Source: Amanita rubescens (taxonomy: Eukaryota; Basidiomycota; Agaricomycetes; Agaricales; Amanitaceae). From it: DNA of 64,000 bases. Position 1 is the stretch's first letter. Every line of letters begins with the position of its first letter. Below the pieces are notes generated by a model that saw only the letters and a program-made list of their open reading frames with translations, was not told the origin of the DNA and ran no database searches. The position numbers were made by a program, and so were the translations under genes. Where the stretch lies: the NCBI GenBank assembly GCA_015039365.1, contig WION01000050.1, positions 177,895 through 241,894 of the forward strand, in the 5' to 3' direction. Positions 11,757 through 21,934 of this stretch are shown piece by piece.

Positions 11757-14700
11757 ATGATCCCAAGCACGAACGAGCGAAGTCTTCTAGAGCTCTCCTC
11801 TGAAGAGGGTGATGGCTCCCAACCGGATACAGAGCCGCAATCTGATGAATTGAGAACAGAGCATATATGTGTACGTACAGCTCTGTTAAGAAGTAAAATA
11901 TAATACCACATTTCGCAGGAGGATCTCGAATCGGCATTAGCAGAAGACAAACTGGAGGTGCCGGGCTCATACGCATATTCGTCTCTTTTGCCTTTTGCGC
12001 CTTACCCTTGCCTGAACATCGAGGGCCTTGGGCGTATTGGATTACCCCTGACTGAAGTTGACGCAAAAAGAGTAATAGCATGCGCATCTCAGGCGCCCTA
12101 TGGTCAAGGTGACCAGACTATCATTAACAAAGAAGTACGGGATACTTGGGAAATCGATCCGGGATGCGTCAAATTCGAAAATCCGAACTGGCCTACCTAT
12201 ATACGGGACCTAGCCGTTACGACGGTGTGCTCCAGCCTTGGCTTGAAAAATTATGATACTCCGCTGCAGTGCGAGTTTTACAAGCTTTTAGTTTATGAGA
12301 CTGGTTCGCGGTGAGACAATTTTTTCCCTAATTTGAATGTATTAGCTGATATCCACATAGTTTTCTTCCACATAGAGAGTCTGTTTCAACTCTTATTTTT
12401 ACCAAATTCCTTTTTCTGACGAGGTTCGGATAGTACTCAAAAGGTGGATGGCATGTTCGCGACCATGATCATTCTCCTACCTTCCCAATACACCGGTGGC
12501 GCGGTTCACCTTGCCCATGCATTGAAATCACAGGTTATTGATTTCTCTGCATCCTCTTTGGCAAATACTGCTGTCCTTGCTTGGTACACCGACGTATTAC
12601 ATGAAGTGACGCTGTAACAACGAAAGTGGAGGTGCAGTGTGCAACCTCCGACGTTCCGATGCGGCCGTGCGAGTTCGGCAGCACCAAAGGGTGCTCGTCC
12701 ACTTCGGTCGCACTCGTCGGGGCTCGGAAAGATCAACTCAAGTGAGGGGAAGTAAACTTGTATATCAAACTAACTACGACAATATATGTACTGTAGACCT
12801 CGTGTAAGCTACGTGTGTCCGACCCGAAACGGAACTGTCGGAATGTGTCGGAATGTGTCGGAATGTGTCGGAACTGGCGGACGGTGGGGGAGACGTTCAG
12901 AATGCTGCGGAACGTGCTGCACAATGTAAACGGATTCCATCCGTTACAACGCCAATCACTTCAGGGTACCGATTTGCGCTTTCCTATAACCTTATTAATA
13001 CATCACCACGCATGGCGCTACCCAAAGCTCCAACTGATGATGGACCATGTGCAGAACTCAGACGAGTACTGCGTAATTGGGAGAAGGGAAGATACGTGGA
13101 ACCGGATGAATGTAATTACATTGCATATCTCCTGCAACACAAATATAGCGAGGCGGATTTCAAACACGGGGAAGCCTGCCTGAAGGGAGAGGACGACGAA
13201 AGAGTTGCGCTTGTCCGTGCGGCCGCAGAAGGGCTAGGCTTTGTGATTCTCCTCGCAAACATGAAGTATCATGTTTCAGATTATGATTCAGACGATTATG
13301 GTTCTGGCTGGTCAAAGCGTCGGCGTGGATGCGCTTCCCACGACGACCTCCGAGTCGACGGGGAGGTAGACATTAGCCTCTCGAAGATATTTGACTTGGA
13401 TGGGAATGTTGTGCTTAACGGTAGTTCCTACCAGTCTATTCGGGTCAGTGAAGATTGCTTTCTTCCGAAACATGCTCTCGATGGCGAGAATCCTGATAAC
13501 ACGGAGGAGAGTGGCTACACTGGTAACGAGGGAGCCACAATTGATTACTGTACGTGGCCTACCCCTATGAACATTATTCACAATACTTACCTGCGCGTAG
13601 GGTACTATCGTTCCGTCTTCGTACTAATGTTCTCAGATCAACTCCCTGATATTCTGATGCAGAAGGGGGGAATAGGATACGTGATAAGTTTATTTAAGGA
13701 GTCAATTTCTGCGGAATCACCTACGGAAAAAGATAAGCTTATGGCGAAGGACATCATTAGCAACCTTCACAATGCAGGCAGCGACAAGATCTCGGCTGTG
13801 AAGACCATGCTTGATTATGCTTACAAATGGAACGATTTTGCAATGTGGCAAGATCTACTTAAAAGTTACAATTTGCAGGTACAGGGCGAAGATGGGCTTG
13901 TTCGGGCGTGGCGCGTCTTCAAATTTGACAAAACTCGCACAAGGTATACTTCCAGAGTTTGATGTTTTATTCTTACTCACATCATTAATATATAGCATCG
14001 AGGACCTGTTGCGTCAAAAACGCTTCCCCGATGGACTCGCATTTATCAACGCTATTTGTCAGGCTGCATCAGAGTCTGACGAGCAGGATGCAATTCAAGA
14101 ATGGTGCTTAAATGAGACCGCGGTCGCCCTGACATCCTATGTTACTGCCAATGTTAACGACGTACCACTGTTTATCTCCATGGTCTGTGAAAATGGGATT
14201 CAAAGCATCCGACAAATGTATGTTGCCTATTGAACATTTTCAAAACCGGACTGTCGCTAATGTGCTTGTTCAGACCCATCGAAAAAATTATTTATGAAAA
14301 TGCCTTCGTTTTCTTAACTGCGCTTGTCAGGGACCTTCATCTGAACCAGGCTGTCGTTCTAGAGAAAACTGTAGCCCAGTGCGCAGGGAACGACGATCCA
14401 GAATCTGAGGCAGCTCGTATGTTGCAGGAGTTTGTTAGGAACTGCCTTGACTGCGCCGGAAAACAATTGAATGTGGCGGTATCAGGACCATCAACCACTA
14501 GCTGGAACTCCTCGCACTATCCCGGTGTTAATGGACAAACGGTGGCTCGTATGGTCAATTTTATCGAGTTATGCCTTTTTACTCGTCAGATCGATACGTG
14601 CCGCTCTTTTCTTGACCGAATATGGAACGTGTCAGGTGAACTGGTCAACAAGTTCAGTACAATCTATACACCTCTCGTTCCCGAGCTCTGCAAACTCCTA

Positions 14701-15321
14701 CAAAAGACAAACAACGATGTCTGCGCTCCGCCTTTCATCTATTTTTTCCGTCTGGTGATTTCCCACTGCCTATGTCACTTGCTTGGTGCAAAGGGCCAAC
14801 ATATACAACTAGCACGCAAAATTGGTTGCGGTTGCGGTGACTGTCAGGAACTAGATTGCTTTATGGCCGGAAAGGGGTCACATCATACCTTCTGTTTCGC
14901 CCAAAAGAGAAGAAGTCACTTGGAGTATCAGATGAATAGCGCTCGAGACCTTGTGACACACGAAACTATACGTCGTGGAAGCCCTCATAGTCTAGTAGTC
15001 ACGAAAACCCCCGCGACCGTTGCTGCGAGTACTTGGGGCTACCGGCTTCAAATCATTAACAGCATGTTTAGCGCGATTGGCGCGAAAAATGTTGAGAAGA
15101 TTATGGGGAATCGATATGTCGACGTTTGCAAGGCCGTGAAGGGTGAAGCTGCATTCCTCTTGGACAAGCCGGTAGTTCAGCGTCAGCAGCAGCAGAATGT
15201 GCCTGGCCCTGCATCAACGTCAACCACGTCAACCGCCAACAAGACAACCAACAAGACAACTTCAGTAATAGGGGGGAAAAGGAAACTTGCATCCAAGGTC
15301 ATTGATCTTTCTGAGGACTGA
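11757..15321 (+). pseudogene. 2OG-Fe(II) oxygenase-like protein gene, interrupted by an insertion
   Basis: Exons are 11757-11870, 11919-12310, 12361-12378, 12434-12612, then 12949-13943, 13996-14217 and 14274-15321. The N-terminal third has the conserved blocks RIGLPLTEVDAKRVI, APYGQGDQTIINKEVRDTW, FLPHRDTQKVDGMFATM, PSQYTGGAVHL and LAWYTDVLHEV, matching a large Agaricomycete family related to 2OG-Fe(II) oxygenases; HRD and the His of LHEV are plausible metal ligands. The C-terminal 600 residues are helical, with a Cys cluster (GCGCGDCQELDCF) and a terminal VIDLSED, which resembles a SUMO-interacting motif. A 336-base insertion after codon HEVT brings an in-frame TAA, while the frame resumes exactly at PITSGYRFALSYNL. 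Weak splicing from the GTGACG donor might bypass it. The downstream exons remain open, so the disruption is recent. Confidence 0.8.
12613..12948. mobile_element. Solo-LTR-like insertion with 4-base target duplication
   Basis: The insert starts TGTAAC and ends GTTACA, and is flanked by ACGC on both sides (12609-12612 and 12949-12952). Removing the insert and one ACGC restores the reading frame of the host gene exactly. The 336-base length, TG...CA ends and short target duplication fit a solo long terminal repeat of a gypsy- or copia-type retrotransposon. Inside are a tandem run of GGAATGTGTC units (12840-12875) and an AATATATG AT-rich motif. No coding frame is present. Confidence 0.75.
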
Positions 15322-15631
15322 CACGTATCTCGTGAAATTTTAACAGTCTACTTATATTCACTGTGGGAAGTAAATAGCTTGAAAATCAACGACGCAGACG
15401 TTGATTTGCTTAAAATCAACAGCCCAGAATATGAATGTTGGGTCTGTGTTTTTCAATGCCCATCCAACAGGGATTAAAAATCAAAGTGTAAATTTTGGAT
15501 ACTGATTTTCATTCATGTAATTTTGAAATTCACTCTTATCAAGTCATTGAGAAATATGTGTACTTTCATTAGTTTACATTGTAATGACTTTGTAACATTT
15601 GTAACATGAGGTAATGTACAAAAAATACTAC

Positions 15632-15702
15632 ACTAGACAAGATTTGAACTCAGAGCTGCGCTCGAGAGAGTGACACGCTTTAACCGCTCAGCCACAATAA
15701 CA
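15632..15702 (-). repeat. tRNA-like stretch (A-box and B-box), possible SINE head
   Basis: Read on the minus strand, TGGCTGAGCGGTTAAAGC matches a pol III A-box/D-arm and GAGTTCAAATCT resembles a B-box/T-arm at about the right spacing. I could not fold convincing acceptor or T stems, so it is more likely a decayed tRNA or tRNA-derived SINE head than a working tRNA. Confidence 0.4.
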
Positions 15703-16499
15703 GTGATGCATTTGGGCAGCTAATTACTGATGTACCCAAATGCCGTCTCTAGGGCAACTTGTACGTTGCGCACGCCGGTTTATCGGGCTTCGTCCGGCGT
15801 CGAAGTAGTGTGCGCGCTATACTAACAGATCGATTGTCATCTATGTATTATGTCAGCAACAGAGCGCGCTGTAGCGACAAGTCCATTGTTTGGTGACCAA
15901 ACAATGACGTTTCTCCAAACTGTCATGCATTCCCCCCCTCCCCGCGTCGCCTCCCAGCTTCCCCAGATCGATGCCCTCTCGCGAGTCGCGCCAAGTCTGC
16001 ATGCCCCAAATTGCTGACGAGGAGGTAAGAGTCGACCATATGCGTGTCAACGAACAACCTCTCAGCCTTCAAAGTCATCCCTTCACCGTGCGCCGTTGAA
16101 ACCCATCGCCAGTAGTGACAATCGAATATTCAACGAAAATGAATATGTATTCAATTCACCTTGATCCTGGGACTAGTGCGCTCTGTTCGGCACTTATCCG
16201 AAAACGGCTCACAATCCTTGGAACTTGTCACAAACGCTGCACTGAGTTGGACTAAAGTAAGTCTGCGCATATATGAAGTTTTCTGCGTTCCTCACACACT
16301 TTTGTGTCTCCCCGTGTCGCGACTCGTAGTCTCGACCGCTTTGCCTCACACATCATCCCATTTACAAGGTGTGGGCCCACACTCGTGCCACACTGATGCG
16401 TTCTACTCGCTCACAAATGTACCCAACTGCCGACAGCTACCTGCTTCTCCGACTAACGCTCCCATCACGCTTTTACAAACTGAAGGTGCGTCCCACGAC

Positions 16500-16815
16500 T
16501 CCTAGGACTCCCCTCACTGAGCGCATCTCACCGTTCCGCTCCTCGCACCGCACTCCATGAACCCCCTCACGACGCTGAGCGTGTCCCGTGCCATTCCGCT
16601 CCTCTTGCCATCGTCTCCGCACCCTATGGACCCACACATGACGCTGAGCGCGTCCACGGTCCAGTGACATTCCGCTCCTCGCAATAGCATCTCTGCACCC
16701 CGTGGACTCGCGCATGACGCTGAGCGCGTCTGGCGTTACTCCACCTCTCATATCCTCGTCTCTTCACCCTGTGGATTGCTTCACCGCGCTGAGTGCGCCC
16801 TGCATCACATCGCAT
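16500..16815. repeat. Imperfect minisatellite of about 85-base units
   Basis: Roughly four units carry CATTCCGCTCCTC, a CACCC(TA/CG)TGGA block and TGACGCTGAGCGCGT. The blocks recur near 16530, 16600, 16670 and 16760 and become more diverged to the right. It lies inside the CACTG element. Confidence 0.55.
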
Positions 16816-17230
16816 CTCGCATCCTCATTTCTACCCCATTTCCGTAGTTACAAGTGACTGCTCTAGTTCCGTATGTATAATTCCATACAATAAATGGATT
16901 AAACTGTGGTGGCATGGCAAAACATAAGAAATGAAAATGAGCCAACAAGTACTATATTTTTCGGGCTATCATAAGCTGATTATCATGCCCCAAGCATCCT
17001 GATTATCACACCAAGGGTACTGAAATTGGCTGGATTATGAGGAAACCAATACCCAGCTAGGCTTTGAATAGCAAGTATGCGGACTAACAATTTTTCGTTA
17101 CTCAATACTTCAGTTTCACACTCTTGAGAAGTCTATTATCATATGATGGTTCCATTGAAAAAAGAATCACCACAACGTAATTTTCGGCCTCTGCGGCATT
17201 TGTTTTTCACACTTTTTACTTCCCACAGTG

Positions 17231-17730
17231 TATTTAGCTCTAACTGTATTTATTCCGTAAATAGCTATGTAATAATTTCGACATGTCCTGGGCAAAAAAC
17301 TATTCAACGTGCACGAAGGATTCAAAGGAGCTAAAGATGCCTAGAAGTATCGCTCATTTGTAATTGTGGGACCGCGGTGCGGTGTGCTTATATTGATATC
17401 TCGTTAGGGTTCTTCCGGATCCCTATCCTAGCTTAGTACGACAAGTTCGAGATGTACAATGTCGTATTTGCGGAATCGCGGATGTTGAGCTCGAAAAAAT
17501 ATGACCTTCCTCAGGCTCTTCCTTCAATGCGCGTTACATTGTTATGATATCGCGCGGCGCGCCCAGCATAAGATTGTGCCTCAACTTTAGATCCCGGTAC
17601 TATGCGGGGTCACTGGATTGTAGATTATAGAGTCCATGTTTGCGTACAGTAACGCTATCTTCCGTAAACCCAATATCGGTACGTAGACGCGTCAAAAATG
17701 CAGGAATCCTGAAGGTCATGGACAATCTCA
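17231..17730. other. No supported gene
   Basis: AT-rich spacer between the CACTG element and the 3' end of the EEP gene. It contains GGCGCGCC and several short frames, but nothing I can assign. Confidence 0.4.
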
Positions 17731-19086
17731 TCAGAAAGAAACGTCTGCAAAGACCGGCCTGTGATCGCTTGACAGCATGCCATCATCCGACAACGACGTT
17801 CCTACAACATATCGACTTGAATACCTAAACACGTACTGAAATCAGTTTCAAATCCTCGTCGACGCACATATACGGTACTCACCAGCCTAGATTACTCCCG
17901 CCTAGTATAAAATCGATTCTTTCCCATTGTGACGTATCAGTAGGCGACGTAAAATCAGTGAATGTGGCGTAGTTCGAGGAAACATTCTGCCTGATAGTCG
18001 TAGCACGCAAATCAAGCATGTGAAACTCTGGAAGTTGGCCGTCTTGCACAGCGTACTGGTTTGTGAAGGTCTGGTTGATAGGTACAGGCGAACGCGAACC
18101 GGTGGCGATGCTATATGCGCCGGAATCCTTGCCTGTGGGAGGGCTAGGATAAGTGGAGGTTTTCGTTGGCCGTTGTAATGGGGCGCAAGGCCTCGTACCT
18201 ATTGAAATCACCGATGATAAAAACTGGCCCCGACGTATTCACAGCCTCGTATCTCGCCCGTGTCAGCAGCATAGACGCAGCTAACCTCCGTTGCCCATCA
18301 GACTGGTCATCGAGATGCGTATTGAGAACAGTGAACATATTTCCGGTCGCAATGGAAGCGAAACGCGATGCGGTGCAGATCCGACAGGAACCTGCACCTG
18401 GATATTTGGATGGTTCGAATGGGTCGTTTCTGGGTGAAAGGTAGATTTGTCGCAGTATAATTTGGTGATGATTGAGACGTACGAAAGCCAGAAAGTATCC
18501 GCCGTGAGGAGCTTGAATGCGGCACTAAGCTCGAGGTAATGAACATTTGAACAAGTCAGGGTCATTTTTCACTCACCTGCGGTAAAACACGGGGCTAAAC
18601 TCCCCCGCATCGACTCCATCATCTCTTCCAACCCCGTACTATCCCAGAAGAACTGGTAAACTTCAAGGGAAGCTCCAAGCAAACAGCATATCTTACCCAA
18701 GCCCAGTCACTTCCGAAAAGCTCTGATAGATCATTGACTTGTCTGGACAACGCTTCTTGAAAACCTGGACAGGGTTGAAAACCAATCAACTTGAAAAAAT
18801 ATGGCTCACAGGCGATATCGATGTTTGACGATAACAGATTCTCAGCAATTCGGATACGCCTTGTACTCCATGGCTGCTCCTGGTGTACGCTCAAGTAATG
18901 TGGTTTGTTTAGAGGATCTGGGAGAGCATTTAGAGAATCTTGGACGGTGAGATTGTCTGGCAGCGCATCGTATCTCAAATTGTACGTCACGATTCTCATG
19001 TTCAGGAGTGTACCAGTTGTGGCTAGCGCCCAGTATATCACCAACAGGGCGATAACAACGGCTCGAAGGTGAGCTTTAAGAGTCAT
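17731..19086 (-). CDS. Endonuclease/exonuclease/phosphatase (EEP) family protein
   Basis: Seven or more exons splice into one frame ending at 17731. The protein starts with a hydrophobic segment (AVVIALLVIYWALATTG), either a signal peptide or an anchor. All the EEP-fold landmarks are visible in order: MRIVTYNLRYD (metal-binding Asn), CFQEALSRQVNDL (catalytic Glu), VFTVLNTHLDDQSDGQRRL (His), PVFIIGDFN (Asp/Asn), ERIDFILG, and LSSDHRPVFADV (terminal Asp-His). This is the Mg-dependent phosphodiesterase fold of DNase I, sphingomyelinase and inositol phosphatases; the closest fungal relatives are uncharacterised secreted proteins. The gene looks intact. A fragment of a related gene lies at 41611-41690. 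An upstream Met at 19155 is possible but gives no hydrophobic start. Confidence 0.85.
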
Positions 19087-19264
19087 ACAGGGTGAATAAA
19101 CGAATTGCAAATGTCTACTGCTGGTATCCCACGTCCAAGTTCTAGTCTGAGTCACAAAAACTCGGAAATCTGGAGCGACATTCGTTGTAGACCATTGTAA
19201 CGTAATAGATTGGAATACATTGCAATAAAGTAGTCTGCGTATTCTAAGTCGTCGATTCCCTCGT

Positions 19265-20319
19265 CTAGCGTGGTTGCAACCCCCGCACTCTCCTCAGAGA
19301 TGCCCGGACATCGTCTCGTGCAACACGATGACCACGACTTTTGAGGGCAGCCCTGATGTAGTCCAGACCGTAATTGGGAAAGCGTTTACGATGCCTCTCA
19401 CGAGCTCATCTAGACGCGCCGGTTGATCCTTGAAGTCGAAACCCGGTCTGGTCGAATGCCACTCTTGAGCAACTGTTCCGTCTGGTTGGACCACTTCCTG
19501 AATGACGGGAGGGGCGGGCTCTGCAAGGTGATAATCGAGAAGTCGTCGGCGTACTGTTCTCGCTGAACAGTGTAATAGCTCTCCAATGTTTTGTAACGTT
19601 ATTCTTTGACTTGCGTACGAGAGCCAATTCTTGTCTATATCGATACGAGGTCGACCTGGCCCTGTCCGGTCTAGCTGCGCCAACGGTATCGGATCTCCTA
19701 CAGCGGCGGTTATGGCCTCATTTAAACACGCTGCCATAGTGTTAACAGAGTCTTGTATGGAATCGTATTCCTCTTGTTCCAACACGTTCCTGGCCTGTAA
19801 AAGGTTGGTATTCTATGCTTCCACCCGAAAAAAAAGCTTTAACTTACCCTTTCCGCATCAGCCGTAAACGCGTGTACATCGTCCAACTCAACTCGAAGGC
19901 GGGTAACATCGCCATTTTGTATGCATAGTCTGATTTATACGTTGACACAGGTCTTGAAACTCATCGTATCTTTCGCTCTCCTTTGATACTGGGCTACCGT
20001 TCCTAGTGCCATTCGCAGACCTTGAAAGAACCGTCTTGCTAGGCGGTGGCTCCTCCTCCAATGATTCATTATCTTTAATAAGAGTGGAATGAGCCAAGCG
20101 AACTGTACGAAGGCTGCTCGGACTTGCAGTGCTCGGTTTTGTGGGCCAGTTGAAACCGACATACGCATTGACACGGGTCCCGAGTCCGCCGTTCCAGTTG
20201 TAGACAACGTTGAACCACATTTCTCCGCTAAGATGGCTCGACATGGTTGCATCTGTAAATAGCGATGGCAGAGCTTCCGCTTCTGTTGCTCTGCCTATGT
20301 CGACATGAAACTGTTTCAA
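19265..20319 (-). pseudogene. HTH/integrase-type protein, frameshifted and lacking the catalytic core
   Basis: The 3' exon encodes GRPRIDIDKNWLSYASQRIT then LLHCSARTVRRRLLDYHL, a helix-turn-helix like that found before the integrase core in a family of eukaryotic integrase-domain proteins. The family continues with a block of the type AFPNYGLDYIRAALKSRG. Here that block is encoded, but in another frame: one base appears lost at the TTTCCC, so the open frame ends at 19294 while the conserved frame continues to RVARDDVRASLRRVRGL and stops at 19265. The DDE integrase core that should follow is absent. Upstream exons (EMWFNVVYNWNGGLGT and an acidic Ser-rich stretch) could extend to 20618. It is probably a truncated relic of a captured transposase-derived gene. 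Confidence 0.6.
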
Positions 20320-20887
20320 CCTCTCCCGATGCCGGTTTTGGGGGCACTGAATCCTTGCCCGTTCTGCTCGCGATGGTCCCTCTCACTACAATGCGCCGTA
20401 GATGGGGGAGGTTTGGGAGGTTTATCGTGCATGCCATTCATAGGCGGTTTTGCGACAGTTTCATCGTCGTCGTCGTCATCTTCCTCCAATGCAATGACTT
20501 GAATTTTCTTCGCTCCCTCTATTGTACTTGACTCGCTTGATAGAAGGAATCTCTTCCTGGCAATCATCATCGTCGGAGAAGGGGAGATGCTGTTACGCGC
20601 CGCCAACAAGTCAGCCAACTGCCCAATTGACTAGCGACAAGACATACCTAATTCCGCTATCGACCTCGAGCGATTTTTTCCTCTTCTCTTCTCCCGTTCA
20701 TTAGGAAAGGTGTGATGAGGACGGCGTGGACTAGCGAGTCAACATGTAGTTGCATCATTGTGATGACGCTCACGTGTCACAGTGTCTTCTGCAGCTAGCA
20801 TCGCACAACTTTGGTTGACCAGCATCCGATGTCGGTATTTAAACAATGTGTTACAAAACTGAGGCTGCGGGTTCGAAGCATTGTGCA

Positions 20888-21045
20888 CTTACGCACCAGA
20901 CATGGGGCGTAGTTCTTAGCGGATGAAGAAGACAAAAGCATAAGGTAGTTTAAGTGAGGTACACTACGGTCGACTATGCCCTACCATGCGCTGTAAGCGC
21001 CACGGGGCCTAAACAAGGTTATAAAAAAAAAAAAAAAAAAAAAAA
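20888..21045 (+). mobile_element. Short poly(A)-tailed retroposon with target-site duplication
   Basis: A 23-base A run (21023-21045) ends a 158-base insert. AAGCATTGTGCA precedes the insert (20876-20887) and follows it (21044-21055); the two leading As may belong to the tail, leaving at least a 10-base GCATTGTGCA duplication. Body plus poly(A) plus duplication is the mark of LINE-mediated retroposition, either a SINE or a processed short RNA. The body contains GGGGCGTAGTTCTTAGCGG near its start, a weak tRNA A-box-like match. Confidence 0.8.
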
Positions 21046-21316
21046 GCATTGTGCAGATCTCAAGTCCAAATACCAGTTGGCCGTGCTGATCGTCACTGGG
21101 ACGATAATAAGAGTCCTCCAAACGATAGGTTATCGATTCCTTAATGAGGTCTCCAGATTCCAGAGTCAGAAAATGAAGCGTTAAAAAATAATAGTGGTAC
21201 GTCTGATGAGAACAGATGCGCCAACTTGAAATCAACACAAATTCAATTGTACAACATCCGAGGCTACATGTTAATACTGTTACTTGTCGAATCACAATTC
21301 ATCCACCACTAGATTT

Positions 21317-21934
21317 CTACTCATCCAAATTCACGCGTTCAAACAGCCATAGCAACTGATTCTCGAACCCGAGTTCAAGCTACAAGAGAGTTAATCCCTC
21401 ATGCTCTCGTGTCAGTTGAAATGAGACATACGATGGGTGGGTAAATAGTCGCATGGGCAAACCTAATACCGAGTTCTGAACCAGCGACATGAAGGCTACA
21501 TGAAGAGGGTCAACTCGACAATGTGTAAGAAGATGACAGAGACTGACAAGTGACGGAATCCAGGCGCAATTCCGGCGTGCCATTCATTCAGGGGGAATTC
21601 AGCAACATGGGCCTCGACGATGTCGTGTTCCTTGGGTTGCGCGGGAGCGCCTTTGTAAGTAAGGTAAGAGGTTGGTATGATCTTGGAGGGGCGCGCGATG
21701 ATGAGGTTGCCCCCTTGACCACGGAAGATTTCCCACTAAAAGAGCTGGTGAGCGATAGACAATCGGGCTCATCAGAAAGCGACGCATTACCTCCTGCTCG
21801 GGATTGCGCTGGGCACTGGGAGGGAGAACGGTGACACCATTCCTTCCTTCGCGAGTTAGACGTGCAGGCTCGACGCCGCCAAGTTCGGCCACGACGATAT
21901 GATAGATGCCTGGAGAAAGTTCGGTAGTACTCAT
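21317..21934 (-). CDS. Beta-trefoil peptidase inhibitor-like protein (I66-like)
   Basis: Exon 1 (21934-21791) begins MSTTELSPGIYHIVVAEL and ends QRNPEQE; exon 2 starts at 21735 with WEIFRGQGGNLIIARPS and continues to AEFPLNEWHAGIAP. A terminal exon near 21360 reads LELGFENQLLWLFERVNLDE. The opening 'GIYHI' strand, the WEI...GN.I turn and the final W-F-E-R strand follow the layout of small mushroom beta-trefoil inhibitors (MEROPS I66, cospin type) and their lectin-like relatives. Such proteins are cytosolic, about 150 residues, and inhibit trypsin-like proteases of grazers. It is distant from the tandem family at 30-47 kb. Middle splice sites are unsure; inhibitory activity is not shown by sequence. 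Confidence 0.55.

Larger units (their letters stand above)
15359..17230. mobile_element. Non-autonomous element with CACTG...CAGTG terminal inverted repeats
   Basis: CACTGTGGGAAGTAAA at 15359-15374 is matched perfectly and inverted at 17215-17230. Similarity continues weakly inward (GAAAA-CAA then GCAG on both sides), giving a degenerate terminal repeat of about 40 bases. CACTG ends are typical of the CACTA/EnSpm superfamily. No clear 3-base target duplication is seen (ATT on the left, TAT on the right). There is no transposase, only short frames, a tRNA-like stretch and a minisatellite. The left end starts only 38 bases after the stop of the oxygenase-like gene. Confidence 0.65.

Noticed and set aside
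12613..12948. Insertion as an ordinary intron
   Set aside because: It is about seven times longer than neighbouring introns, has no in-phase GT-AG pair that restores the conserved motif, and is bordered by a direct duplication.
12815..13183. Alternative start of the oxygenase C-terminal half within the insertion
   Set aside because: The frame from 12853 reads into the gene only because the insert happens to be in phase; family similarity begins exactly after the target duplication.
15632..15702. A functional nuclear tRNA gene
   Set aside because: A-box and B-box matches exist, but acceptor and T stems do not pair; reported only as a tRNA-like repeat.
20835..20885. GGGTTCGAAGC next to the retroposon, considered as a tRNA gene T-arm
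   Set aside because: No matching stem, no D-arm or acceptor stem at the right distance, so not a tRNA gene.
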